A DNA stretch of 64,000 nt from Pyricularia pennisetigena. Lineage: Eukaryota > Ascomycota > Sordariomycetes > Magnaporthales > Pyriculariaceae. This document shows positions 1 through 10,100 of the stretch, piece by piece. Where the stretch lies: NCBI RefSeq assembly GCF_004337985.1, contig NC_043740.1, forward strand, positions 1 to 64,000, given 5' to 3'. Below the pieces are notes generated by a model. It was not told the origin of the DNA. It was given only the letters and a program-made list of their open reading frames with translations, and searched no databases. A program made the translations under genes and the position numbers. Numbering within the stretch: position 1 is the stretch's first letter; the number at the start of each line of letters is the position of its first letter.

Positions 1-2057
1 CAGCGTTTGAACCACTGCCAGCAGCTCTCGGTCTTGGATCGGGTATGCGCGTTCTGCTGGGGTCATCGTTTTTGAGAAATATCCCACAGGTTTCCATTCT
101 CCACCTGGTTGCTGTTGCCAAATTGCTCCGCCGGTCGCGTTGCGTGAGGCGTCGGTTTCTACCTTGGTCGGTCGGCCTGGGGTGAAAAATGCCATAACCG
201 GTGCATCGCAGGCTAAACGTTTCATTTCCTCAAATGCTCGCCTCTGTTCTGGTCCCATAGCAAATTTGGCGTCTTTCTTCAACAGTCGGTTCAACGGTTC
301 AGCGACGCTGCTGGCATGGTGGCAAAACATTCGGATGTAATTGCACAATCCCAAAAAGGAACGTACGGCTGTTTTGGACGTGAGGTCTTCGAACTTCCAA
401 TCGCTAATGGCCTGTAGTTTGTCCGGATCGATACGGATACCCAGACCTGCGTCCATAACGATACCAAGATAATCGACCGTGGTAACGTTAAATCGAGACT
501 TTTTAATATCTCCCTGGAGGTCGACCCGGCTTAATCGGTAAATAACCTCTTCTACTTGGTCCCAATGTTCTTCTTCGTTTCCGTCGGAATAAACCAAAAC
601 ATCGTCGGCGTATGCGCTGGCAAACAAGTCCAAAAGTTCATTTAGCTGAGCGTTGATAAATGACTGCCACCAAGCTGGGCCGACCTTTAGGCCGAAAGGA
701 AGCACCTTCCATTGAAAGGTGCCCTGTCGAGTGCGAAACGCAGTGAGGTACTCTGAGCCAACAGCTATACGTAACCGGTTAAACGCTCGAATGATGTCGA
801 TTTTCGTAAACCTCTTTGCGTTGCGACAATTAAAAATAGTTCCGTTGACATCCGGGGCTGGTACGAATCGATCTTTCAAAAACTGGTTGATCCATCGGTA
901 GTCGGTGCAAAAACGGCGTTCTTTGGAGTGTGGTTTAGGTACGAACAGGACAGGCGCTGGGTCGGCCTGCATACAGGGTTCGATAAACCCAATGCGCAGC
1001 AGCTCGTCGATTGTTTCCTTTTCGAGCGGCAGAAATTCCACAGGTGTCCTGTACGTCGGAGGCGATCCTGTTTTCGGCTTGTCTAGCTCCAAAATTACAT
1101 CGTGCCCTGGGCGATGTGGAGGCAGGTTGGTTGAAGCTGCTTTCGAAAAAAATCCCTCCAGGTGAGCGAGTCGGGATGGCAGTTTGCGTCGGACCAGTTC
1201 GACATGGTCGGGGTCTTCATTTTCCGGGAACGGGATCGGTTCTCCCTTATTGGTTTTCCATTGGTACGAACGGCCGACGGCAGATAGGCTGATGGCGGGT
1301 CTTTCGGGTCCAATTTCTAACGTGATGGGCTGCGTAGGTAATGGGCACGATTTCCATCGCTTTTGTCGGGGGTCGGTGTCCAGCTTGTGTTGAAGGGCGG
1401 CTATATTTACAACGGTTTGGTCCTCACTCAAAACAACCGGGGTCGGTCTGGGTTCTAAAGAGGTTGTTTGGCGCCACGGTCGTCGAAGTATTTGCACCCT
1501 TTTGGTTTCCTGTTCGAATGCTCGGTCGCGCCGCTCTGCATCGGCTTGCGCAGCCGGATCGGGTTTGTCCAACATGTTCGGAAGTCTGATGGCTGGCGAG
1601 AATTTTGCCAACGATGGTGTCGTTTCAGGCCATGCGAACGTTTGCGTTTTCGGGTGGATCCAAACATCCTGTTCAACTAGCCAATCCTGCCCAATAAACA
1701 TATCATGTCCACTTTCCGTCACGTAAAACATTTGGTTGCTGAACCGGCGTCCATCGATTTCCAAGGTCGCTTTTAGTTTGTGCGTAATGCGTCCTGCGTC
1801 CTGTTTGCGGTAGTCCGACAAAAGTAGCGGGGTTTTTAACCTTTGAAGCCGGGCTCCTAGCCGTTCTGCGGCTTGTTTAGCGATTGCTGGGCTGATCAAA
1901 AGAGAAATGTCTGCTCCGGTGTCACAAAGAGCTTTAACTGATAGTGCTACGCCATTAACCTGTATCTGAGTTCGAATGATGAAAGATTTAGGTCGTGGGT
2001 TACTACCAATCTGAGCTATCGTAGACATCTGGACCACCGAGGAGGCTTGCGGCGGTC
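1..2057 (-). CDS. Retrotransposon pol (protease, reverse transcriptase, RNase H), partial
   Basis: The minus-strand frame stays open from just after the gag stop to the window edge. In order I see an aspartic protease with a CDTGAD active site (about 1900-1930), a connecting region, then reverse transcriptase with FCTDYRWIN, FTKIDI, LPFGL and the catalytic box YADDVLVYSDG (about 595-635). The last visible part, with METDAS-like and YSKTMTPAERAYPI-like sequence, is the start of RNase H. Integrase is off the left edge. The frame is -1 relative to gag, so pol is probably made by frameshifting or another recoding step; I see no standard slippery heptamer in the gag frame next to the gag stop. It copies the element RNA into cDNA in virus-like particles. 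The lack of stops suggests recent activity. Confidence 0.9.
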
Positions 2058-3317
2058 TCACTCTTTTCCCGATTCGTCTGTGGTTTCCGAATCTAAGGTA
2101 CTCGTTTGTTGCTTCTGCTTCACTGCTTTGACATCCCTTATTCTCTCTTTTTCGGGACAATCTTTGGAATTATGGCCACCCCTTCCGCACATGAAACAGG
2201 TGTTGGCATCCCAATGCGCCTTTTTCTCCTCATAAGTCAGTGAGCGACCGGCCTTAGCCATCGTGATTGGTTCCGTTCTATCCCCTTGATAATCTTTGGG
2301 CTTGTAGCGCGAACGGACTTTCGTCGAAGCTGTTTTCTGCCTGCTCCGGGTCTCGTTCTTCGTGCTGGTCTTGTCGGTGCTCTCTCGGTCTTTGCGCCTT
2401 TCTTGTGCCAGTTGGTTGCTGTAGACGGCTTTGGTAACGTACTGGCAAAACGTCTCGTAGTCTATGTCGATGTTCTCACTATCGTGCAGCAGACGGTGAT
2501 CGAGGTCGGCGGGTATACATCCCCACAAGGTTTGCTTCCAGTCTTCTTCCCGAACCTTTGCTTGCTGGGCTAGTGAATTAAACGTGGCAATAAACTCGTG
2601 GATATCTTGGCCCTTGCCTAGCTCAAACTCGTGTTTCTTAAGGGCTTCTCTGGCAGCTATGGACTGGTTGGGGTCGTGGTACATGGATTCTAGGATTTGG
2701 ATCATTTCGGCTGCTGATGAAAAGGGGCGTGTAACTGAAACGTAACGAGTAATCATTGCTTTCTCGGCTTTGTCCTCGAGCAAATTCATCAGGTAACGCA
2801 TCCGACTTTTCTCAGTCCTAAAAATGGCGACATCTTCTTCGAATTTGTCGGCCACCTTTATCAGCCAGCTATCAAATTGCGTCTTGTCTCCTGCGAACTT
2901 TGGGGGTGAATCGGCTCTGGCTTTTGCTTTGAAACTCGTTCCGCCGAATGCACTTTCCACTGATGGCTCTCGGTGCCTTAATTCTCTGTAGGGCCTGGGG
3001 CTGGGTGTGTCGTTTCTCAACGCGTTTCTTAGCCTAAGTATTTCCGCTTCTAGCCTAGCGATCTCGCTGGCTGGGTCGTTTGCGTCGCCCATCATTCTGG
3101 GGTTGTTTTCTTGTGCGTTCACGTTGAGCTCCGGGGACCGCGAAGAAGATGCAACTTCGATTTCGTCCTCGACACTGGACTTGGTGCCTGGGCGAAAGTC
3201 TGTTTCGCTTTCTGATCGGGTCGGGTCGTCGATGGGGCGGTCTGTTTGCTCCGTCTGGTTCGTAATCAATCTGTGTGATTTCCTGCTCGCAGGTGGATGG
3301 TCCTTCAGCCTGGGCAT
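2058..3317 (-). CDS. Retrotransposon Gag (capsid/nucleocapsid), 419 aa
   Basis: Uninterrupted 419-residue frame starting at the ATG complementary to 3315-3317. The first 130 residues are polar and low in complexity. The middle (about 135-300) has the helical capsid pattern of Ty3/gypsy Gag, with sequence such as FAGDKTQFDSWLIKVADKF. Near the C terminus is one CCHC zinc knuckle, CFMCGRGGHNSKDC (C-x2-C-x4-H-x4-C), the RNA-binding module of nucleocapsid. The stop at 2058-2060 is followed at once by pol in the -1 frame. Gag builds the particle in which the element RNA is reverse transcribed. Length and order fit fungal Ty3/gypsy elements. Confidence 0.9.
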   Translation of the reverse strand: MPRLKDHPPASRKSHRLITNQTEQTDRPIDDPTRSESETDFRPGTKSSVEDEIEVASSSRSPELNVNAQENNPRMMGDANDPASEIARLEAEILRLRNALRNDTPSPRPYRELRHREPSVESAFGGTSFKAKARADSPPKFAGDKTQFDSWLIKVADKFEEDVAIFRTEKSRMRYLMNLLEDKAEKAMITRYVSVTRPFSSAAEMIQILESMYHDPNQSIAAREALKKHEFELGKGQDIHEFIATFNSLAQQAKVREEDWKQTLWGCIPADLDHRLLHDSENIDIDYETFCQYVTKAVYSNQLAQERRKDRESTDKTSTKNETRSRQKTASTKVRSRYKPKDYQGDRTEPITMAKAGRSLTYEEKKAHWDANTCFMCGRGGHNSKDCPEKERIRDVKAVKQKQQTSTLDSETTDESGKE

Positions 3318-3475
3318 AGGTCGGATCGATCGTGGTCGGGGACTGGAATTGACGTTCCTGTCGAACTCCGGTCGGGTCGGGTCTGTCGAGTGCGGATTTA
3401 TTTTCGTCGCTCGCCAGCGGCGTAAAGATAGGTTGTTGCGCCTTATTTGTTAATCGCTAGGCCAGCGATTCTTTT

Positions 3476-3487
3476 GAGAGTAGAATT
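3476..3487 (-). other. Putative self-priming primer-binding site
   Basis: Two bases inside the LTR boundary, agagtagaat (3477-3486) is the exact reverse complement of attctactct (3547-3556) within the LTR. This arrangement, an LTR-encoded segment complementary to the site right after the 5' LTR, is known from Tf1/sushi-type retrotransposons, where the 5' end of the mRNA folds back to prime its own reverse transcription instead of using a tRNA. The assignment is inference from 10 paired bases and position. Confidence 0.5.
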
Positions 3488-3488
3488 G

Positions 3489-3681
3489 TGTCACGGCCAG
3501 GGTAAGCATAGCACGGAAGCTAGTCTATTGGCGCCTATCGACGAAGATTCTACTCTGAGGAGAGGAAAGGAAACAAACAAAGTTCTGAGCTTGACGCGAC
3601 GTCGATAAAGGTATCACCCTGGTGGGTCGTTGGTCCAGGGTCAGGGTTAGGGTCTGGTGATCTCATGGTCCAAATGTCACA
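3489..3681 (-). repeat. 5' LTR of the Ty3/gypsy element, 193 bp
   Basis: The boundaries come from comparison with 62817-63009, which matches at every position I compared by eye. It has TG...CA ends. It lies directly upstream of the gag leader on the minus strand, so it should carry the element promoter. It includes a telomere-like run, cagggttagggtctgg, which is just part of the LTR. The five bases outside the end (3682-3686) are catag; the matching duplication would be beyond the left window edge. Confidence 0.9.
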
Positions 3682-3918
3682 CATAGCAGAACAATCGGAT
3701 CTTACTACGATCTATTCAACGACCTGTGAGCATTTTAAATAATGGATAGCTGCATCAAGAAACGTCGGAGATTACTTTCACCTATAGTTTTCCTGTTTCA
3801 TATCAACAGCTAAACGGGTTTCTTAAACTATTTAACAACGCCCTCGCCCTTCGTTACTAGCAGGTCTATAGCAGGCCGTAGACGTTTCAGCATCATTGGT
3901 AATCAGCAATATACAACG

Positions 3919-4833
3919 ATGGAAATGCCAACCATCTACGGTGAATTCGTCTACTTTACCCGCGCATGTTCCTATTCGGCCAGTGGTGCCGATCGCTACG
4001 GCACTTCATCCCGGAATCCTTTGCAAGACACCGACGTGCAAAACTACATTGACAACGACCTTATCTGGGACTTTGAAAATCACTCACGTCAACATAACCG
4101 ACTGCCCACATCGCTCGTTTCTACCAGTTCCCGAATCATCGACACCCTTCAGCGGGCCTTCAACAAACACTTCAAAGATGAGGAGCCTTTGAGTGACATA
4201 TGGATCCTCTTCATCCAAGTTCCCCCCGAGGTCGTCCAGAATGAACACAACAACCAAATTCGTCACGCTATGAGGTTGGCAGAAGATATCGGATGGCCAG
4301 AGGAAGAGGTTGGGAAATATCGGTACGAGTACTTGTTCGTATCAGAAATTCCGCGCGAATGGATCGTGCACCGAATATCAGCGAAGACATTAGAGGACCG
4401 AGGACTTTCTATGGAGAAATTTCTCGTCAAGGGGCCCCTACAGAGACTTCAGCTTCCCGCCACGTCGGGACTAAAGGGAATCTTAAGGGAATATCTCGGT
4501 CTGGGAGGGGCAGATAACCAATACGCGTCGGGGCGCTTGTTTGGATGTTGGATTAAATGCTTCGGGGCCCGCGCACCTGGACGGTTTCTTGCGTGCCAGC
4601 TCCTCTCTGATTTACTCGGAAGGACTATACGAAACCTCAATGACTATACCGATCATTTTGAATGCGGTTACGAAGACGAGCTAATTCACAACTGGCTTAC
4701 CAGGGATGAATTTGTGGAGGAGTGTGAAAGATATAAGTGGTTTTTGGACGAGGCGCATTGGTTGGAGAACAATGATTGCCGCAAAAGGTTTATGGCAAGA
4801 GCAGAGGCCTGGGCTCTTGAAGTTGGTCTTTGA
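3919..4833 (+). CDS. Hypothetical protein, 304 aa (possible ADP-ribosyltransferase-like fold)
   Basis: Single-exon frame with an ATG at 3919 and a TGA at 4831. I do not recognise the family with confidence. The N-terminal third carries FVYFTRACSYSAS, a tryptophan-rich DLIWDFENHSRQHNR stretch and LVSTSSRIIDTLQRAF; a buried Arg after an aromatic strand followed by an S-T-S strand resembles the order in ART-like folds and some fungal DUF domains. The rest is acidic and Trp/Tyr-rich (EECERYKWFLDEAHW) with no clear signal peptide or membrane segment. It sits alone between the retrotransposon LTR and the dispersed repeat at 5.5 kb. The ART suggestion is weak, and a catalytic Glu could not be placed. 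Confidence 0.6.
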   Translation: MEMPTIYGEFVYFTRACSYSASGADRYGTSSRNPLQDTDVQNYIDNDLIWDFENHSRQHNRLPTSLVSTSSRIIDTLQRAFNKHFKDEEPLSDIWILFIQVPPEVVQNEHNNQIRHAMRLAEDIGWPEEEVGKYRYEYLFVSEIPREWIVHRISAKTLEDRGLSMEKFLVKGPLQRLQLPATSGLKGILREYLGLGGADNQYASGRLFGCWIKCFGARAPGRFLACQLLSDLLGRTIRNLNDYTDHFECGYEDELIHNWLTRDEFVEECERYKWFLDEAHWLENNDCRKRFMARAEAWALEVGL

Positions 4834-5489
4834 AGCATCTCAATTGAAAACAAAACGAATGGATGGGAAGCGCTGAAAATAAATTGAGTGTCATAAATAC
4901 TATCAAACTCATACCACAATGTGGGGTGCAGTCACATTACGCGGCTTTAGTATCCTTGAGAACAGCGGCGGCGATAACGGTGAGACCGCTCTTAAGATCA
5001 ACCTGAAGATCGAGCCGTTTGTTGCTAATAGTGTTGTAATAAGTTACGTGAACCCGCCCTTGAGCTTTTTGCCAACTCCATAACTGCACCAGAAAACGTG
5101 GTTCGTGCGAACGCACACCGCACCGATTATGATGAAAGAAATCGCGTCAAACCCTCCGAGTGGCTGAGGACCGCATGCGGATCCAACAATCACGCACCAC
5201 CGGATCCGGCTCTTTTGGACAAAGGCATTCCGACCCGCACACGAAGATACGGGAAGTACAATATCGGCATTTCTCGGTGGAGGAAGTTGCGCGTTTTCTT
5301 GTCTCATTGATGGGCAGCGGCTGCCCCTTTGGAGTGGTCATATTTCTAAAAAGTAGAGCGTGCAACAAATCTTTTTCTTGTGGCCAGTCTTGTGTCTCAG
5401 AACAACTATCCAGGATGTTGCTTCAAATCCTACGGTTACATGAAACGATGCGGCTCTGGATGATAGCCACGTTGTCTTACCCAAGATAT
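4834..5489. other. Gene-free stretch with decayed coding-like traces
   Basis: No intact gene seen. On the minus strand about 4930-5360 three frames carry short protein-like pieces, one ending VDLKSGLTVIAAAVL then a stop, as if a small gene had been broken by frameshifts. No family could be assigned. Confidence 0.3.
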
Positions 5490-6304
5490 TGCGTCGACGC
5501 AGATGTCAGCCTGCTACTTTGCATGCTTCTCCACCAAATATCAGGGAACATTTCCTTTATTTCGATCTATCTCCCAGTATGCTTGACTGTAGCACTGGGA
5601 TTTCTAGGAAGAGTCGAGGCCAGCAATATGCAGCATTAAAACGTTGTGCAAAATAATGACAGCACGTGTAAATGTCGCAAATCAGTCCACACCTTCCGGT
5701 TGTGCACATGAATCGTGCAATTAACGCGAACATGTCGTCTGTGCAATAAATTTCGGGCATGCTGTAGCAGGAGGGGTAGCAGGAGGGGTGTGCAAATTGG
5801 GAACCTGCGAGTCTGCGATCAGTAGGACCGGTTTTCCCCTGACGTTAGCACCGTACTGACCAGGCTCTTGGAAATAGCGAGTAGGGGTGGGGCAGCCCAA
5901 AGTGCGATGGGCTGTTGGGACGACGAAGCCCCGACCCATATACTAATTACCCCACGAAAGCATAGCGGTTTCTTATCAACTACAGGGATGCGCTGCCCAG
6001 GTTTGTAATCCTGCGGAACAAAAGGGCTGTGACCACACCGGGTTTAATAAATTGAGCTGCAACGTCCAAGCTACTCGGATGTGATATGCATAACAAGTTT
6101 CCAAAAATGCTGTGCTGCCTCAATATCCCTGGCAGTATTTCATGACCCAAATGGTAAGGAAGATCAAACCTTGGCTGCCGCCCTGGACCGGATCCAGACA
6201 TTTTTGTCAGCAGGGGCAGACCTCGTTTTGCGAAATGTAGAACTTTCAAGCCGTCATGGTGGTTGCCGGTGGGGCTAGCTGTTATCTGCATGGCACAGCT
6301 TCAT
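5490..6304 (-). repeat. Dispersed repeat, copy 1 (about 0.8 kb)
   Basis: This segment matches 22193-22967 in the opposite orientation over its whole length, with scattered substitutions and small indels, for example an extra run at about 5625-5645 here. Both copies hold the same short frames (containing GQYGANVRGKP and ASPTGNH) but no long open frame, terminal repeats or transposase. It could be a non-autonomous element or a segmental duplicate; copy number elsewhere is unknown. Confidence 0.8.
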
Positions 6305-7302
6305 AACAAGGCGCCAGGGTTCGTTGGTTGTTTGTTCGCTTAAGCGCGTGTACGCGATTGGCACTGCGTGCGTTTCTTCTTTCTTTACCCTTAGCTTTAG
6401 ATCTTCGAATAGAATCGCCCCTATGTTGCAGCCTTGTCTCTTTGGGATCGCTTTCATAACATACGCCATGCTAGTCTGACGAAGGAGGTGTGTGGCATCT
6501 AGTGTCACCGCAGTCTCGCCTCAAAGTATCGCCATCTTTGTATTCCTTCACGCAGGTTGATGGATTTGTGCATTCTTCTGTTCTCAGCTCGTCGACAGCA
6601 TGACCACAAGAGTAGTAGTCGGTGTAAATAGTACACATCTAAACAGATATACATAGAATGTTAACATCGCAGTCTTTGGATCGAGTTTTTGCGAAAGCAC
6701 TCTGGAAGCGTAACTCTGAGGTTTGTACGTACTTTGTTCGTAGTTTGAAGTTTCGTGCGTGAAAATAGTGAAGATATATTTAGCTAGGATATCAGTAAGA
6801 AAGACGAGCCAACAAAATGTTTAGGGATCCAGGGGCATATTTATAAGCAAAAGGAATTACTCTGCACGTTGTTTTTCGCTTATTCAAAGTCTCTTGTCTT
6901 GAACTTTGGTTTAGATAAGGGGCCAATACGGGAAGGCCAAGCAACTGAGCTGTTACGAGGGTCAGATCGGTCAACTTTCATTGCTAAAGGTGGGGTGGAC
7001 CGTAGCTGCACGGTGAGTTGTAAGCCTCAGGTTGCAAGCATTATGTCCAATGAAACGGCTCGAAAATGTGACTCACTTGCATATGAAGCAGAACAAATCA
7101 GGAAATTCGTGCGTCTGTTCTCAAAAGAATGTTACTCAACAACACCACCCCGCTCGTTTGTGCTACCATCCTTCATACAACGCCATCTCATGCACACAAA
7201 TAGTCCTTATCAATAAAGCAGCGCACCACATACATGCAGGAACGTCCTTTGCTTCTCACCTCTACCTCCTCCACCCACATCAGGGCACACCCAACCTTCG
7301 CC
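6305..7302. other. Intergenic, no gene recognised
   Basis: Only short overlapping frames are present, without splice-linked continuity or domain motifs. The last 100 bases are C-rich pyrimidine tracts (cacctctacctcctccaccc), typical of fungal 5' regions, just before the ATG at 7303. Confidence 0.4.
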
Positions 7303-8026
7303 ATGGCATACAAGCTGCACATTCCGGACTGCATTCTCGAGCCTAATCATCCTTTCCACTTCCCTTCACACAACAAACCTTTACGGATTCGCATCCAAGG
7401 TCCACTGATCTCCATCCAAAGGTTGATTCCGAAAGCACAATGGCACCAGGATTTCTTGACTAGACCGACCCCTCAAGTTCCGGCGCCAGATTTTGCACGC
7501 CTCACATATCGTACAATCTATGGGTGTGATCCTCAACCTGAGGTGCCGGACGACCTCGTGATCCGCCACGAATATTGTGGCTGGATAAGCAAACCGCCTT
7601 TGCCAATCGAGTGAGTGTATTGGAGTGTTTATACTACCATTGAATACTTTGTTTTCCGATCCACTTTTGTACTCACATTCTTTTGCATCATACAAATACA
7701 GGGGCTTTGACTACTACGGCGTGACCTTTGATCATCTCGTCCCTGCAGACGATACCAACCCGGAAGTGTTGCATATTAACATAATAGAACTGGAAGCTAA
7801 GGAAGGCCTATATGCCAACGGATTAAACTACGCCAACGAAAACCTCTCATTTAAGGTTGACCCTTTGAGCTATTTGGGGGAAAAGGTGCTAGCCGTGCCG
7901 AGGTGCTGTCAAAAGCGCAAGGGGACAAAGGATAGGAAGCGTATTAACGAGGAGGTGCTTTACCAAGAGAACTGGTTGAAAGAGCGTGCCGCTGATGAGA
8001 AACGTCACACTTCATCTTCTAATTAG
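7303..8026 (+). CDS. Hypothetical protein, 210 aa, two exons
   Basis: Exon 1 7303-7610, intron 7611-7701 (donor gtgagt, acceptor acag), exon 2 7702-8026. The junction rebuilds a Glu codon and keeps the frame (PPLPIE then GFDYYGV). I chose the ATG at 7303 because it follows a pyrimidine-rich leader and opens MAYKLHIPDC. The product is soluble, Pro-rich at the N terminus (PNHPFHFPSHNKP), with a mixed centre and a basic, helical C-terminal tail (KRKGTKDRKRINEEV). No signal peptide, membrane segment or known catalytic motif is visible and the family is not recognised. Confidence 0.6.
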
Positions 8027-8945
8027 GCTTTGGATATGACTACCTTCCATAGACATCCAAGCAGGCAAACAAGATCCTAGTTGTCTGAGCGAAGCATTTG
8101 CAGGACCTTTCCGGATCAGATTATCGCCAACAAGGTATACGGGCCTTGCGTTTTCCATTGAATTCATGGCGATGAGCAGCACTCCGTGAGAGGGTCGAAT
8201 AAAGCTCGTCTACTTCTTTCGCGCCTTTTGAATATTTGAATTGTAGCTAGGTGCTCTGCTGTCCCGAGCACGACGAGATCCATATTTGTCGCGGCTCCCG
8301 CCACGGCAGCATCCGCCATCCAGATGCAAAAATGGACACCCTGGGAAATATGCACGATGAAAACAACAAAATGCAAAGATAGATAGAGAGCCTACTGAAT
8401 GCCTGACCGACGTTGGCCCAGCTAGATCGGCCGCCCGTTTGCGCACATGTTCGGTGAGCAGAGGCACGACTTTAATCTCGTCGACCGCCGCGCTGGGTTG
8501 AAGAAGCTTCATCTGATCTGCCACTCCCGCTTCACTGTCCGTGGACGCGTTTTTGGTTTCGGTGGGTATTCGAGTGCGTACATTTTGGGACTGGTGTTTA
8601 TGCGAATCTCGAATGTGCTGCTACAGAGCATCGTCAGTGCGGAAGGAAAGCTTTTGAAGGCTTGCGCGCCACCGGTCCTTTGTAGCCATCTTATGTGAGC
8701 ATACAGAGTCACGCCGCAGTGCGATAGGTAACAATGGAACATCTCTCAACATCTATGAATTCATGGTTCACTGGTTTATATAAACACGAAGCAAATAACT
8801 GCTTGTTGGTAGCTGTATGTATGCCGTAATCGCAGTCTAAGTAGCCAACAAAGGTTGATCTGGCTCGCCTGGCCTTCGACCGTAAGGTAGGCTGCTCTTG
8901 CCATCACTGGTCGTCCCACATATGTTTGCCATTTGCCTTTCTCTT
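8027..8945. other. Intergenic, no gene recognised
   Basis: Short competing frames on both strands only. A TATA-like tttatataaac lies at about 8775. Nothing else supportable was seen. Confidence 0.4.
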
Positions 8946-9721
8946 TCAGCCTCTAAGGAAGTCATCATACTTTCTTTTCTTGCTGGTGCGCTTGTTTTGT
9001 ACCTGATGCGTCTCAATCAGTCTGTTCCATAGAGTGAGAATAAGCTGGTGTTTGGACCTTGCCTCGGTTCTTGCGGCAGTACGCAGCTTTTGCAAGTTCT
9101 CATTAGTCGATCTCAATTGACTGCAGGTTTCTATCAGGGCGTCCTTTGTCAGACGCAGCTCCTGTTCTATCAACTCTTTGCTGAAGATCGTATCTTGAAG
9201 CTGCTCGCACTGATCGATCAACAAATTATGCATTCTCTTGTGTTCGACCTCGTTTCCCAGCTGCCAGCAAGGCGGCCGATCCGAGTAGCCCTCACTGGAA
9301 ACCAAGTTATCCACTTTGTTGGATGTGATATTATGTCCCATTACCTGATATAATTGGTCGATTTGCCATGTGGCTGAAAGGTACATGGCCGCGCGGGCCA
9401 CCTGCGGAGCAGGGGGTCTAATCTGAGCATTGAGACTACTGTTTTACAGGGGGTCCGCGCAGCCAAACCCACAAGTTCTTTTCTGATCGTGGCTAGGCCT
9501 GTTTCGAGGCCGGTTGCAATTTCAACTGGCATGCGCCCGACTTGTATGCGTAGTGAGCGAACGCAATAAGTACCGCCGCTGCCGATTGGCATTGGATGAG
9601 GCATAGCTTGACGGATAACCGGATGGTATTCCGTAAGCAGGGGTAAGTAAATATTGCTTTCTATCACCCTAGTGTCTAGCCTACCTGTTGCTGAACGCCG
9701 GTATGACGAGCTTGGAAGCAT
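8946..9721 (-). CDS. Hypothetical coiled-coil protein, 233 aa, two exons
   Basis: Minus strand: exon 1 9721-9448, intron 9447-9374 (donor GTAAAA, acceptor TTTCAG), exon 2 9373-8946. The splice joins phase 1 to phase 1 and gives an unbroken frame of 234 codons. The N-terminal part is mixed. After the junction comes a long amphipathic helix rich in Leu, Glu, Gln and Lys (LRSTNENLQKLRTAARTEAR), probably a coiled coil, ending in a basic run (NKRTSKKRKYDD) that could act as a nuclear localisation signal. This recalls accessory or scaffold proteins, but no family is recognised. The donor is not a perfect consensus, so the intron is an inference. Confidence 0.5.
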
Positions 9722-10100
9722 AGCAGCCTTTTGGCCAGGCCAGATTTTGAAGTTAACAAATTAGTTTAACACTTGTCGTTTGCTTCCATTTAGAATGTGG
9801 TAAAGAACTGTAATGAGGTGTTTGATGATGGATGCAACTCAGCCATCCGGGAGCGGTGGCTGTACTTGCAACTTCCCAAAAGCTAGGTAAGGGAAGCCCA
9901 AAACGCCTCATGCGTGCTGGGTGACGCTGAACCGCCCGCTGACTACGATAGATGAGTTAAAGTCGTTTCACGGTGCGGATTGTTTTATCGGCTCGGTTTT
10001 CCCAAAAAACTGCATGCATTTGAGCCGCAACTCGTTGGTTCGCCCGTGCAGTCCGCAAAAAGAAGGCAACCGACTAGCCTTTGGAAAGCCAAAGGCAAGG
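9722..10100. other. Intergenic, nothing recognised
   Basis: No open frame of note and no repeat was found between the coiled-coil gene and the ULP1-family pseudogene. Confidence 0.4.

Larger units (their letters stand above)
1..3681 (-). mobile_element. Ty3/gypsy LTR retrotransposon, 5' LTR to RNase H (truncated by window edge)
   Basis: Read on the minus strand, the order is LTR (3681-3489), short leader with a self-priming site, gag, then pol with aspartic protease, reverse transcriptase and the start of RNase H, which runs off the window at base 1. Protease-RT-RNase H order with a CCHC gag is the Ty3/gypsy arrangement; integrase and the second LTR would lie to the left. No stop was found in gag or pol within the window, so the element looks intact and young. 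A solo LTR of the same family lies at 62817-63009. Confidence 0.92.

Noticed and set aside
2047..3453. Plus-strand frames over gag
   Set aside because: Shadows of the gag frame on the minus strand.
3637..3660. Telomere-like cagggttaggg
   Set aside because: A single occurrence inside the LTR and repeated in the solo LTR; no TTAGGG array.
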